This document shows, piece after piece, positions 9,143 to 17,135 of a DNA stretch of 64,000 nucleotides. The stretch is from Sphingomonas sp. M1-B02. Its GTDB lineage: Bacteria > Pseudomonadota > Alphaproteobacteria > Sphingomonadales > Sphingomonadaceae. The position numbers and the translations under genes were made by a program. Below the pieces are notes generated by a model that had not been told where the DNA came from, searched no databases, and saw only the letters and a list, made by a program, of their open reading frames with translations. The stretch's first letter is position 1, and every line of letters begins with the position of its first letter. The stretch spans positions 310,001 to 374,000 of the forward strand of contig NZ_CP110679.1 in NCBI RefSeq assembly GCF_026167525.1, in the 5' to 3' direction.

Positions 9143-9538
9143 ATGAGGTCCATGATCGCGCTGGTGCCCGCCGTGGCGGCTTTGTGCGCAGTGGTATGGG
9201 CGATGCCCCCCGCCATCGTGGCGAAGCCCGTACAGGATCCCGGAGCGCAGGCCTTCGCAACCTGTCGTGCATGCCATACGCTTGCTGCAGGCGGAAGAAG
9301 CGCGATGGGTCCCAATCTTCACGGGCTGTTCGGGCGCAAGGCCGGTTCGATCGCGGGCTTCAACTACAGCCCTGCGCTGAAGGCATCGAACGTCGTCTGG
9401 GACGCGAAGACGCTCGACCAATATATCGCCGCGCCTACCAAACGCGTCCCCGGCACCCGGATGGTGGTGAGCGTGGCCGATCCCGCCCGCCGCGCGGCGC
9501 TGATCGCCTACCTCAAAGCCGAAACGTCGAAAAAGTAG
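9143..9538 (+). CDS. Class I c-type cytochrome
   Basis: This is a 131-residue periplasmic electron carrier. It begins at the ATG preceded by GGAGAGG and carries an N-terminal signal peptide or anchor (residues 1-27). The haem c motif CRACH is at residues 41-45, GPNLHGLFGRKAG follows, and the distal methionine ligand is in VPGTRM (M107). These are the features of mitochondrial-type or c2-type cytochrome c. It is the first gene of a plus-strand operon ending in a GMC dehydrogenase and its small subunit. It is therefore a natural electron acceptor for that flavoenzyme, passing electrons to the respiratory chain. The next gene begins 10 bases after its stop. No second haem site is present. Confidence 0.93.
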   Translation: MRSMIALVPAVAALCAVVWAMPPAIVAKPVQDPGAQAFATCRACHTLAAGGRSAMGPNLHGLFGRKAGSIAGFNYSPALKASNVVWDAKTLDQYIAAPTKRVPGTRMVVSVADPARRAALIAYLKAETSKK

Positions 9539-9548
9539 GGGGGGTGGC

Positions 9549-10592
9549 ATGAAGGGTCCGGCGGTCTTCCTCGCGCAGTTCATGGGCGATGCCGCGCCGT
9601 TCGACACGCTGCCGTCCGCTGCGCGCTGGATGGCGGATGCGGGCTATGTCGGCGTCCAGATCCCGACCTGGGACAGCCGCTGCATCGATCTGGCGCTGGC
9701 GGCCGAAAGCCAGGATTATTGCGACGAGCTCGCCGGCACCTGCCGCGAAGCAGGGGTTGAGATCACCGAATTGTCGACGCACCTGCAGGGCCAGTTGGTT
9801 GCGGTGCATCCGGCTTATGACGTGGCGTTCGACGGTTTCGCGCCCGAGTCGCTGCGCGGCAAGCCTGCCGAGCGCCAGGCCTGGGCAGTCGAGCAACTCC
9901 ATTTCGCCGCCAAGGCCAGCCGCCGCCTTGGTCTGAATGCGCATGCGACCTTTTCCGGCGCGCTCGCCTGGCCCTATCTCTATCCCTGGCCGCAGCGTCC
10001 GGCGGGACTCGTCGAGGAAGCGTTCGGCGAGTTGGCGAAGCGTTGGCGGCCGATCCTCGATGCGTTCGAGGAGCAGGGCGTCGATCTGGCCTATGAGATC
10101 CATCCCGGCGAGGACTTGCACGACGGGGTGACCTTCGAGCGGTTCCTCGCCGGCGTCGGCAACCACCCCCGCGCCAACATCCTCTACGATCCCAGCCATT
10201 ATGTGCTGCAGGCGCTCGATTATCTCTCCTTCATCGATATCTATCACGAGCGGATCCGGATGTTCCACGTCAAGGATGCCGAGCTCAACCCGACCGGGCG
10301 CTCGGGAGTCTACGGCGGCTTCCAGGACTGGATCGATCGCCCCGGCCGCTTTCGCTCGCTAGGCGACGGGCAGGTCGATTTCGGCGGCATCTTCTCGAAG
10401 CTGACGCAATATGGCTATGCCGGCTGGGCAGTGCTCGAATGGGAATGCTGCCTGAAGCATCCCGAGGACGGCGCGCGTGAGGGCGCACCGTTCATCGCCG
10501 CGCATATGATCCGCCGTGCGGACAAGGCTTTCGACGATTTTGCGGGCGGCAGCGATCCGGGGCTCAACCGGGCGCTGCTGGGGCTGGACTAG
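9549..10592 (+). CDS. Sugar phosphate isomerase/epimerase family TIM-barrel protein, cytoplasmic
   Basis: This is a 347-residue xylose-isomerase-like TIM barrel without a signal peptide. Barrel strands carry the expected metal-site residues: the ITELSTHLQG strand, the glutamate in DLAYEIHPGED, the NILYDPSHYVLQALDYLSF segment, the histidine in IRMFHVKDAE, and the final glutamate in AVLEWECCLKHPEDG. Members of this family act as epimerases, isomerases or, in recently described routes, as lyases that eliminate the aglycone from 3-keto-glycosides. The position between a cytochrome c and a sugar carrier, with DUF1080 and GMC genes downstream, favours a keto-sugar role. A GGGGGG ribosome-binding site precedes the start. 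The substrate is not predictable from sequence alone. Confidence 0.9.
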   Translation: MKGPAVFLAQFMGDAAPFDTLPSAARWMADAGYVGVQIPTWDSRCIDLALAAESQDYCDELAGTCREAGVEITELSTHLQGQLVAVHPAYDVAFDGFAPESLRGKPAERQAWAVEQLHFAAKASRRLGLNAHATFSGALAWPYLYPWPQRPAGLVEEAFGELAKRWRPILDAFEEQGVDLAYEIHPGEDLHDGVTFERFLAGVGNHPRANILYDPSHYVLQALDYLSFIDIYHERIRMFHVKDAELNPTGRSGVYGGFQDWIDRPGRFRSLGDGQVDFGGIFSKLTQYGYAGWAVLEWECCLKHPEDGAREGAPFIAAHMIRRADKAFDDFAGGSDPGLNRALLGLD

Positions 10593-10615
10593 AGACTCGA
10601 ACGGAGGGGATGGGG

Positions 10616-11917
10616 ATGGCCGAGGCGAGCAACAAAGGACGGCTGTTCTGGCTGGGTATCCTGGCGCTGTTCACTGCAGCATCGGGGCTGGCGATTCGGG
10701 GGGCGATCGCGAGCGGGCTCAAGGCCGAGTGGATCGATCCGATCGCGCCGTTGCAAGCTGGCGAGCTGCTCGCCGCGGCGCTGGGCGCTGCGTTCCTGAG
10801 TTTCGCGATCACCTTGTTTGTCGCCAGCGCATTGCTCGACCAGATCGGCATGAAGCGCTGCCTGGTCGGCGCAGGACTTTGCTTCTTCGCCGGGCCGCTG
10901 CTGGTGATCGCCGCGGGCCATCTGGCAACGGGCATGAGTGTCTATACTTTGGTCTGGATCGGCATGCTGCTCAGCGGCATCGGCTGGGGGCTGACCGAGG
11001 CGGCGATCAATCCGCTCACCGCGCAGCTCTATCCCGAGGATACCACCCACCGGCTCAACGTGCTGCACGCCTGGTTTCCCGGCGGGATCATCATCGGCGG
11101 GCTTGCCGGCTTTTTCCTGTCGGCGGCGCTGCCCTGGCAGGGAATCATGGCGCTGGTGATGATCCCAGCCGCCGCGACCGTGCTGATCGCCGCGACCACC
11201 GATTTCCCGCCGCCGCTGCGCAGCCAGAGTGGGGTGAGCTTCGGCGCGATGATAAGCGAAGTGTTTCGGCGCCCGAGCTTCTTCATCTGGTTCGCGGCGA
11301 TGTTCCTGACCGCCGCGTCCGAACTCGCGCCCGGGCAGTGGATCGATGTTGCATTGTCGAACCGCGTCGGCATGCGGGGCATCCTGCTGCTGGTCTATGT
11401 CAACGCGCTGATGTTCGTCTTTCGTCATTTTGCCGGACGGCTGGCGAACCGGATATCGAACCCCGGTTTGCTTTGGGTATCGAGCCTGTTGGCCGCGATC
11501 GGCCTGTTCATGCTCTCGCAGGCGCAGACCCCGGTCGCGGCGGTGCTCGCATCGACCGTGTGGGGCCTCGGCGTGTGCGTGATGTGGCCGACGATGCTCG
11601 CCTCGGTCGCGGAGCGCTATCCCCGCGGCGGATCCTGGGCGATGGGACTGGTCGGATCGGCCGGCGCGCTTGCGAGCTATTTCGTGCTGCCGCGGCTTGG
11701 CGCGATGTTCGATCAGGCGAAGATCGAGTTCGCCGGCGGGCCCGAGGCGTTCGCGGCGCTGACCGGCGCGGCGAAGCTCGCGGTCGAGGATGCTGCGGCA
11801 TCGGTATCCTTCCAGAAGCTGGCGTTCCTGCCGATCATCCTGCTGTTCGTGTTCGGCTTCATCTGGCTGCGCGAGCGCGGCAAGTCGCGGACCATGCTTG
11901 CAGGAGAGGTTGCATGA
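10616..11917 (+). CDS. MFS sugar transporter
   Basis: This is a 433-residue inner-membrane carrier with about twelve hydrophobic helices and a central cytoplasmic loop near residues 200-215. The segment SGIGWGLTEAAINPLTAQLYPEDTT resembles the conserved helix-4/5 region of fucose-permease-type (FHS) sugar porters. The start at 10616 gives proper spacing to the GGAGGGG ribosome-binding site, and an ATG six bases earlier lies almost within it. It probably imports the sugar or keto-sugar released by the neighbouring periplasmic enzymes, by proton symport. Its stop overlaps the start of the following Tat-exported TIM barrel (ATGA), which indicates translational coupling. Specificity is inferred from context only. 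Confidence 0.88.
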   Translation: MAEASNKGRLFWLGILALFTAASGLAIRGAIASGLKAEWIDPIAPLQAGELLAAALGAAFLSFAITLFVASALLDQIGMKRCLVGAGLCFFAGPLLVIAAGHLATGMSVYTLVWIGMLLSGIGWGLTEAAINPLTAQLYPEDTTHRLNVLHAWFPGGIIIGGLAGFFLSAALPWQGIMALVMIPAAATVLIAATTDFPPPLRSQSGVSFGAMISEVFRRPSFFIWFAAMFLTAASELAPGQWIDVALSNRVGMRGILLLVYVNALMFVFRHFAGRLANRISNPGLLWVSSLLAAIGLFMLSQAQTPVAAVLASTVWGLGVCVMWPTMLASVAERYPRGGSWAMGLVGSAGALASYFVLPRLGAMFDQAKIEFAGGPEAFAALTGAAKLAVEDAAASVSFQKLAFLPIILLFVFGFIWLRERGKSRTMLAGEVA

Positions 11918-12822
11918 AGCTGAGCCGACGAACGATGCTGGCTGCGGGCGCTGCCACGGCGGGGGCGGCGACGATGGGCCAGGCCTTGCCGCGGTCCAAC
12001 GCTGCCCGCTTCTCGCTGGGCTTCGCGCCGCACGAGGGCAGCTTCAAGAGCCGCGGCAGCCGGATCGAGCAGATCGCCTTCGCCGCCGATCAGGGCTTCA
12101 CCGCCTGGGAAGACAATGAGGCGGCAGGCCGGACGATCGCCGAGCAGACGGCGATGGCAAAGGCACTCCAGCAGCGCGGCATGACGATGGGCGTCTTCGT
12201 CGCGAGCATGCCGCGCTGGGCCGAGTTCCGGCCCCTGCTCGGCGGGAATGACGACGCGGATCGCATCGCCTTCCTCGCCGATATCCGCGCCTCGATCGAC
12301 GTCGCCAAGCGGCTTGATGCGAAGTGGATGACGGTGGTCACCGGCTTCCTGGATCGCAAGCTGCCGGTCGAGATCCAGACCGGCCGGATCATCGACACGA
12401 TGCGGCGCGCCGCGGATATCGTCGCCCCGCACGGGCTGGTGATGGTGATGGAGCCGCTTAACACGCTGGTGAACCATCCCGGCGTCTTCCTGCAGACCAT
12501 CCCGCAGGGCTTTGCGGTCGCCAAGGGAGCGAATAGCCCGGCGGTGAAGGTGCTGGCCGACCTCTATCACGAACAGATCCAGGCCGGGCATCTGATCAAG
12601 ACGATGGAGACCTGCTGGGACGAGATCGCCTATATCCAGTTCGGCGACAATCCCGGCCGCAAGGAGCCCGGCACCGGCGAAATCAACTATCGCAACATCG
12701 TCCGCTGGCTCCGCGCGAAGCAGTTCGCCGGGGTGATCGGGATGGAGCATGGCAATTCGATCGACGGCCGCGCCGGCGAGGAGCGGCTCGTCGCCGCCTA
12801 TCGCGAAATCGACCTGCCATGA
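11914..12822 (+). CDS. Tat-exported sugar phosphate isomerase/epimerase-like TIM-barrel protein
   Basis: This 302-residue protein begins with a twin-arginine signal (MKLSRRTMLAAGAATAGAA), so it is expected to fold in the cytoplasm and be exported to the periplasm. The mature part resembles hydroxypyruvate-isomerase-like TIM barrels. ITAWEDNE-type early strand residues, VMVMEPLN (metal-binding glutamate), VKVLADLYHEQIQAG (aspartate and histidine), AYIQFGDNPGRKEPGTGEINY and GVIGMEHGNS (last metal glutamate) appear in the usual order. A periplasmic location does not suit a phosphosugar, so the substrate is probably an unphosphorylated keto sugar or keto glycoside. It overlaps the genes on both sides by 4 bases. 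Confidence 0.9.
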   Translation: MKLSRRTMLAAGAATAGAATMGQALPRSNAARFSLGFAPHEGSFKSRGSRIEQIAFAADQGFTAWEDNEAAGRTIAEQTAMAKALQQRGMTMGVFVASMPRWAEFRPLLGGNDDADRIAFLADIRASIDVAKRLDAKWMTVVTGFLDRKLPVEIQTGRIIDTMRRAADIVAPHGLVMVMEPLNTLVNHPGVFLQTIPQGFAVAKGANSPAVKVLADLYHEQIQAGHLIKTMETCWDEIAYIQFGDNPGRKEPGTGEINYRNIVRWLRAKQFAGVIGMEHGNSIDGRAGEERLVAAYREIDLP

Positions 12823-13655
12823 GGCGCCGGTTGAATCTGCTCCTGAGGACGGCTGCAGCCGGACTGATCGCGATGGGGAGCCCGGCCATAGCGCAGGAGA
12901 AACCCGGCTTCCGCGACACGCCGCTGCTGCCCGGCGGCAAGTGGCGCGTGCACGATGCCGATCGCCCGCATCCGCCGGTGGTGACGCCGGGCGCCGTTCC
13001 CGGTGCGCCGCCATCGGACGCGGTAATTCTCTTCGACGGCACGTCGCTCGACGCGTGGCGGCCGAGCGGCGCGGAATGGACGCTGAAGGATGGCGCGATG
13101 ACAGTGCCGCCCCGCGTGCAGGGCGGCGGCGAGAGCCTGCTGGTCAGCAAGCAAAGCTTCGGCAACGTACAGCTCCATCTCGAATTTCGCTCGCCCAATC
13201 CGCCGACCAAAAGCTCACAGGATCGCGGCAATAGCGGCATCTGGTTCATGCAACGCTACGAACTCCAGATCCTCGATAGCTATCGCAACCCGACCTATGC
13301 CGACGGTACCGTCGGCGCGATCTATGGATCGCAGCCGCCGCTGGTGAACCCGTCGCGCCCGCCGGGCGAATGGCAGCAATATGACGTGGTGTTCGAGCGG
13401 CCGCGCTTCGCCGCCGACGGCAAGCTGGTGCGGCCGGCTTATGTCACCGCCTTCCTCAACGGCGTGCTGGTGCAGAATCGCCAGCCCTGGCCGGGCACGA
13501 CGATCTGGCGGCGCCTCGCCAAATATGAAGCGCATGGCGATGCCGCGCCGATCCAGCTGCAGGACCATGATTCGGCGGTGTCGTTCCGCAACATCTGGGT
13601 GCGCCCGCTGCCCGAGGCGGCGGCGAGCCACGACTATCGAGGGGACGTGAAATGA
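12819..13655 (+). CDS. DUF1080 (3-keto-disaccharide hydrolase) family protein, exported
   Basis: This 278-residue secreted protein has a cleavable signal peptide (MRRRLNLLLRTAAAGLIAMGSPAIAQ) followed by a beta-sandwich DUF1080 domain. The hallmark AVILFDGTSLDAW lies near residue 65, with LHLEFRSP, the GNSGIWFM strand, YELQILDSY, a GEWQQYDVVFERPRF strand and the closing QLQDHDSAVSFRNIWVRPL. DUF1080 is a laminin-G-like fold, and several members hydrolyse or hydrate 3-keto-glycosides produced by sugar 3-dehydrogenases. The gene sits between a Tat-exported TIM barrel and the dehydrogenase subunits, all overlapping by 4 bases, which matches that role. The exact bond cleaved is inference. Confidence 0.92.
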   Translation: MRRRLNLLLRTAAAGLIAMGSPAIAQEKPGFRDTPLLPGGKWRVHDADRPHPPVVTPGAVPGAPPSDAVILFDGTSLDAWRPSGAEWTLKDGAMTVPPRVQGGGESLLVSKQSFGNVQLHLEFRSPNPPTKSSQDRGNSGIWFMQRYELQILDSYRNPTYADGTVGAIYGSQPPLVNPSRPPGEWQQYDVVFERPRFAADGKLVRPAYVTAFLNGVLVQNRQPWPGTTIWRRLAKYEAHGDAAPIQLQDHDSAVSFRNIWVRPLPEAAASHDYRGDVK

Positions 13656-14212
13656 GCCTGGACCGCAGAGACGCGCTGGCCGGCATGGCCGCGATGTTCG
13701 GCACCGCATTGTTCGCGCCGATCGCCCGCGCGGCGGGCGTGCAGGTGACTCCGATCAGTGCCGGCCCGCCAAGCGCGCCGGTGTTCAATCCACAGCAACG
13801 CCTGCTGATGACTGCGCTGAGCGAGCGGGTGATGCCGACCACCGACACGCCGGGCGCGATCGTCGCCGGCGTGCCGGGCTTCATCGAGAAGTTGCTCGCC
13901 GATTGGGCGCTGCCCGCCGAGCGCGCGCCGATCCTGAAGGGGCTCGATGCGATCGAGGCGCGCAGCCAGGCCGATTATGCGCAGGCCGCGGACACGGTCT
14001 CCCCCGAGCGGCAGGACGCGCTGCTGACGCTGGCGATGGAAGACAAGCTCCCGGGCGGGGCCGACTTCTTCGAGAAGTTTCGCCAGCTGGTGATCACCGG
14101 CTATTTCACCTCCGAAGTCGGCATCACGCAGGAGCGCGAATATCTGCCCGTGCCCGGGCGCTATGACGGCGCCTTTCCCTATTCTCAGGTCAACAAGGTC
14201 TATTCCTCATGA
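13652..14212 (+). CDS. Gluconate 2-dehydrogenase subunit 3 family (GMC dehydrogenase small subunit)
   Basis: This 186-residue protein is of the Gluconate_2-dh3 family, the small subunit of three-component membrane sugar dehydrogenases. The N-terminus (MSLDRRDALAGMAAMFGTALFAPIARA) is a Tat-type signal. The family core follows: NPQQRLLMTALSERVMPTTDTPGA, PGFIEKLLADW, and a C-terminal TGYFTSEVGITQEREYLPVPGRYDG. In known systems this subunit carries the Tat signal for the whole complex, and the flavoprotein is exported as a hitchhiker. Consistent with this, the GMC gene two places downstream has no signal peptide. It overlaps DUF1080 upstream and the next TIM barrel downstream. Confidence 0.93.
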   Translation: MSLDRRDALAGMAAMFGTALFAPIARAAGVQVTPISAGPPSAPVFNPQQRLLMTALSERVMPTTDTPGAIVAGVPGFIEKLLADWALPAERAPILKGLDAIEARSQADYAQAADTVSPERQDALLTLAMEDKLPGGADFFEKFRQLVITGYFTSEVGITQEREYLPVPGRYDGAFPYSQVNKVYSS

Positions 14213-15045
14213 TGATCAACAGGCGGCAATGGCTGGCGGGCAGTGCGGCGCTGGCGACCGCGGTCGCAGCTGGCCCGCTGGCGGCGCAGGGCAAGGCAAA
14301 GTCGATCGGCATCCAACTCTACACCGTCCGCGAACTCTTCTCGAAGGACCCGATGGGCACGCTCGAGAAGATCGCGGCGATCGGCTATCGCGAAGTCGAA
14401 TATGGCGGCGGGGGCTATGAGAAGCTCGACCCCTCCGCATTGCGCGCGACAATGGACCGACTTGGGCTAAAATCGCCGTCCTTGCATATCGGCTACGATG
14501 CGCTTGCCTCGGATTTCGCGGGCTCGGTGCGGAGGGCGAAGACGCTGGGCGCCGACACCGTAGTCCTTCCCTGGATGGCCGAGAATCTTCGCAATGCGGA
14601 GGGATGGAAAGCCGCGCTCGCCAATTTCAGTCGCTGGGCCGAGCAACTCAAGAAAGCCGGGCTGGGCTTCGCCTATCACAACCATGATTTCGAGTTCACC
14701 GTGAAACCGGACGGTCGCAGCCTGTTCGACATGCTGGTGGCCGATACCGATCCGGCGCTGGTCAAGCTCGAACTCGATCTTTTCTGGGCAGTCGCAGCTG
14801 GCGAGGATCCCAAGGCGATCATCCGGCGCAATCCCGGCCGCATCTATGCCTATCACGTCAAGGATCGCACCGCCGACGGCAAGATGACCAGCGTCGGCAA
14901 GGGCACGATCGATTTCACCGATATCTTCACGCTCAATCGCATCGCGGGCGTGCAGCATTTCTATGTCGAGAATGATCAGTCGCCTGCGCCTTATCTTCCC
15001 GACATTCAGACCAGTTTCGCCGCGCTCAGCCGGCTCGTCGCATAA
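14209..15045 (+). CDS. Second Tat-exported sugar phosphate isomerase/epimerase-like protein
   Basis: This is a 278-residue TIM-barrel protein with the export signal MMINRRQWLAGSAALATAVAAGPLAAQ, in which NRRQWL resembles a Tat motif. Conserved family elements are the IGIQLYTVRELF strand, IGYREVEYGGGG, LHIGYDALASDF, the GFAYHNHDFEF strand with a metal histidine and glutamate region, VKLELDLFWAVAAGEDP, RIYAYHVKDRT and the final HFYVENDQSPAP. This subgroup is widespread next to GMC dehydrogenases and Gfo/Idh proteins. It is probably periplasmic and acts on oxidised sugars. A second in-frame ATG lies three bases downstream. It overlaps the dehydrogenase small subunit gene and is followed after 21 bases by the GMC gene. 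Confidence 0.92.
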   Translation: MMINRRQWLAGSAALATAVAAGPLAAQGKAKSIGIQLYTVRELFSKDPMGTLEKIAAIGYREVEYGGGGYEKLDPSALRATMDRLGLKSPSLHIGYDALASDFAGSVRRAKTLGADTVVLPWMAENLRNAEGWKAALANFSRWAEQLKKAGLGFAYHNHDFEFTVKPDGRSLFDMLVADTDPALVKLELDLFWAVAAGEDPKAIIRRNPGRIYAYHVKDRTADGKMTSVGKGTIDFTDIFTLNRIAGVQHFYVENDQSPAPYLPDIQTSFAALSRLVA

Positions 15046-15066
15046 ATTTCATCGGGGGAAATAAGC

Positions 15067-16743
15067 ATGCCTGACATGTTCGATGCGATCGTCATCGGCT
15101 CCGGAGTGAGCGGCGGATGGGCGGCGAAGGAATTGACCGAGAAGGGGCTCAAGGTCCTGATGCTCGACCGCGGGGTGATGGTCGAGCATGGCGAGGGCTA
15201 TGACTATGACGGCAAGCCCGCTTATGAGATTCCCGCGCGTGACATGATGCCCAAGGCGCTGGTCGAGCGCGATTATTTCATCGCCAAATATGGCTATGTC
15301 GCGCCTTCGAGCCAGAAATATTACAACAACGACCGGCTGAACCCCTATGCCTATGGCGAGGGCGACAAATTCTACTGGATCCGCCCCGGCGCAGTCGGCG
15401 GCAAGTCGCTGATCTGGGGGCGCTGGAGCTTCCGCTGGAGCCCCGAGGATTTCGAGGCCAACAAGCGCGAGAATGTCGCGATCGACTGGCCGATCCGCTA
15501 TGACGACCTCGCCCCCTGGTACGATTATGTCGAGAATTATATCGGCGTTTCCGGCTCGCGCGAGAATCTGCCGCAGTTGGCGGACAGCCTGTTCCAGCCG
15601 CCGATGCAGATGAATATCGCCGAGAAATGGCTCAAGGAACGGCTGGAGGCGACGTCGCCCGGCCGCAAGCTGATCAACACGCGCCTCTCGAACATGACCG
15701 AGGACAAACCCGACCAGGGCCGTAGCAAATGCCAGTATCGCAACCAATGCGGCCGCGGCTGTTCGTTCGGCGCTTATTTTTCGACCCAGGCGGTGACGCT
15801 GCCCGCCGCGCGCGCCACGGGGCGGCTGACGCTGCGGCCCGACGCATTGGTCTCCAACCTCGAATATGATCCCGCCACCAAGAAGGTAACGGGCGTACGT
15901 GTAATCGACACCAAGACGAAGCAGGCCGAGGTGATCCCCGCGCGGCTCGTCTTCCTCTGCGCCTCGGCGATGGCGTCGACGCAGATCATGATGAACTCGC
16001 GGATCCCCGGCAGCGGTACCAGCCATTTCGACAGCAGCGGCACGCTCGGCCGCTATGTGATGGACCATATCTTCCGCGTCGGCGTCGGCGGCGAGATCCC
16101 CGGCATGACCGATTTCATCGAATATGGCCGCCGCCCGGGCGGGGTCTATATCCCGCGCTTCCGCAATGTCGGCGGTGAGGAAGGCGTCGGCTTCCGGCGC
16201 GGCTATGGCTATCAGGGCGCGGCGCGCCGCGATCCGGCCACGCCGCAGGGCTTCGGCGCATCGATGAAGCAGGGCATGCGCGGCTATGGCCCCTGGAAGT
16301 TCGGGATGGGCGCATTCGGCGAATGCCTGCCCTATGAAGACAATCGCGTCAGCCTCCATCCCGACAAGCTCGACCGCTTCGGGGTGCCGCTGATGCGCTT
16401 CGACGTCACCTTCCGCGAGAATGAGATCCGGATGATGGACGATGCTCGGACCGAGGGTGAGAAGATGCTGCGCGCGGCCGGCCTGCTCAACGTGACCAGT
16501 ACGCGGAGCGAGCATGTTCCCGGCGACGCGATCCACGAGATGGGCGGCGCGCGGATGGGGGCGGACCCGCGCCAATCGGTGCTCAACAAATGGAGCCAGG
16601 CGCATGACGCGGCGAACCTGTTCGTCACCGATGGCGCGCAGATGACCTCGGTGTCGTGCGTGAACCCGTCGCTCACGTTCATGGCGCTCACCGCGCGCGC
16701 CACGGACCATGCGATAAAGCAAATGAAGGCAGGCGCGATTTAA
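15067..16743 (+). CDS. GMC family FAD-dependent sugar dehydrogenase, large subunit
   Basis: This is a 558-residue glucose-methanol-choline oxidoreductase. The dinucleotide-binding motif VIGSGVSGGWAAKEL is at residues 9-23 and the FAD-contact segment IRPGAVGGKSLIWGR at 105-119. The catalytic histidine is in AIHEMGGARMG (H490) and the second active-site residue is asparagine in CVNPSLT (N533). Cysteines 222, 228 and 232 have the C-x5-C-x3-C spacing known to hold a 3Fe-4S cluster in FAD-dependent glucose dehydrogenases. There is no signal peptide, so export with the Tat-tagged small subunit is likely. With the cytochrome c at the head of the operon this forms a probable FAD to Fe-S to haem electron path, oxidising a sugar hydroxyl, most likely at C3 of a glycoside. 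Confidence 0.93.
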   Translation: MPDMFDAIVIGSGVSGGWAAKELTEKGLKVLMLDRGVMVEHGEGYDYDGKPAYEIPARDMMPKALVERDYFIAKYGYVAPSSQKYYNNDRLNPYAYGEGDKFYWIRPGAVGGKSLIWGRWSFRWSPEDFEANKRENVAIDWPIRYDDLAPWYDYVENYIGVSGSRENLPQLADSLFQPPMQMNIAEKWLKERLEATSPGRKLINTRLSNMTEDKPDQGRSKCQYRNQCGRGCSFGAYFSTQAVTLPAARATGRLTLRPDALVSNLEYDPATKKVTGVRVIDTKTKQAEVIPARLVFLCASAMASTQIMMNSRIPGSGTSHFDSSGTLGRYVMDHIFRVGVGGEIPGMTDFIEYGRRPGGVYIPRFRNVGGEEGVGFRRGYGYQGAARRDPATPQGFGASMKQGMRGYGPWKFGMGAFGECLPYEDNRVSLHPDKLDRFGVPLMRFDVTFRENEIRMMDDARTEGEKMLRAAGLLNVTSTRSEHVPGDAIHEMGGARMGADPRQSVLNKWSQAHDAANLFVTDGAQMTSVSCVNPSLTFMALTARATDHAIKQMKAGAI

Positions 16744-17135
16744 GGTCCTGCCTCCGCTCGACGGAGAATTCGCCGGATCGGTGGCTCTACGCGCAAGGCT
16801 TCTTGCTATGATCATCCGGGACGCGCAAGAAGGCGATCCCGCAAAGGGCTGGCGCTGAGAATTGAGGCCGCCTCCGTCAAAATAGACGCGGCGCCCTCCG
16901 GTCGGGTTACTCGTCGGGCTGGGAAACGCGCAGCAGCGTGCCGACGGCGAAGGCGACGCCGCTCGCCTTGAGGCTGAGGCATTTGGCCGCGGCGTTGCTG
17001 ATCGTCGCGACGAGCGCAGGGACCGGGCGCTCGGTGAGCCCCTGCCCTGCGGACAGGTCTTGTTTGACTTTTCGATCTGCTGGAGCATGTACCGCAGTAC
17101 ATATAGTTAGCCATAGAGGAGGGCAGGGAGATCAC
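16744..17135. other. 392-bp gap with a possible decayed coding fragment
   Basis: No complete gene is evident here. On the minus strand a frame ending at the TAA at 16907-16909 encodes a protein-like tail (ERPVPALVATISNAAAKCL, then LSLKASGVAFAVGTLLRVS) with strongly GC-rich third positions. It has no ATG, GTG or TTG start before an upstream stop near 17133, so it looks like a remnant or an unusually started small gene. The right end holds the inverted repeat described separately. Confidence 0.4.
17087..17102. promoter_or_regulatory. Operator-like inverted repeat ATGTAC-N4-GTACAT
   Basis: A perfect 6-bp inverted repeat with a 4-base spacer (ATGTAC CGCA GTACAT) lies 34 bases before the TTG start of the small HTH-like gene. 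A TTGACT hexamer at 17064-17069 stands 17 bases upstream, so the repeat would overlap the -10 region. This geometry suits repression, possibly by the adjacent gene's own product. Confidence 0.45.

Noticed and set aside
10516..12822. Apparent 768-residue protein spanning the MFS and TIM-barrel genes
   Set aside because: Its first part is an out-of-frame reading of the MFS carrier gene. Only the last 302 residues, starting at the ATG at 11914 after a good ribosome-binding site, form a real protein.
15049..17088. 679-codon minus-strand open frame over the GMC dehydrogenase
   Set aside because: It is antisense to a clearly recognisable flavoprotein and has arginine- and alanine-rich composition without motifs. 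Only the separate small fragment near 16.9-17.1 kb, in another frame, was kept as a tentative remark.
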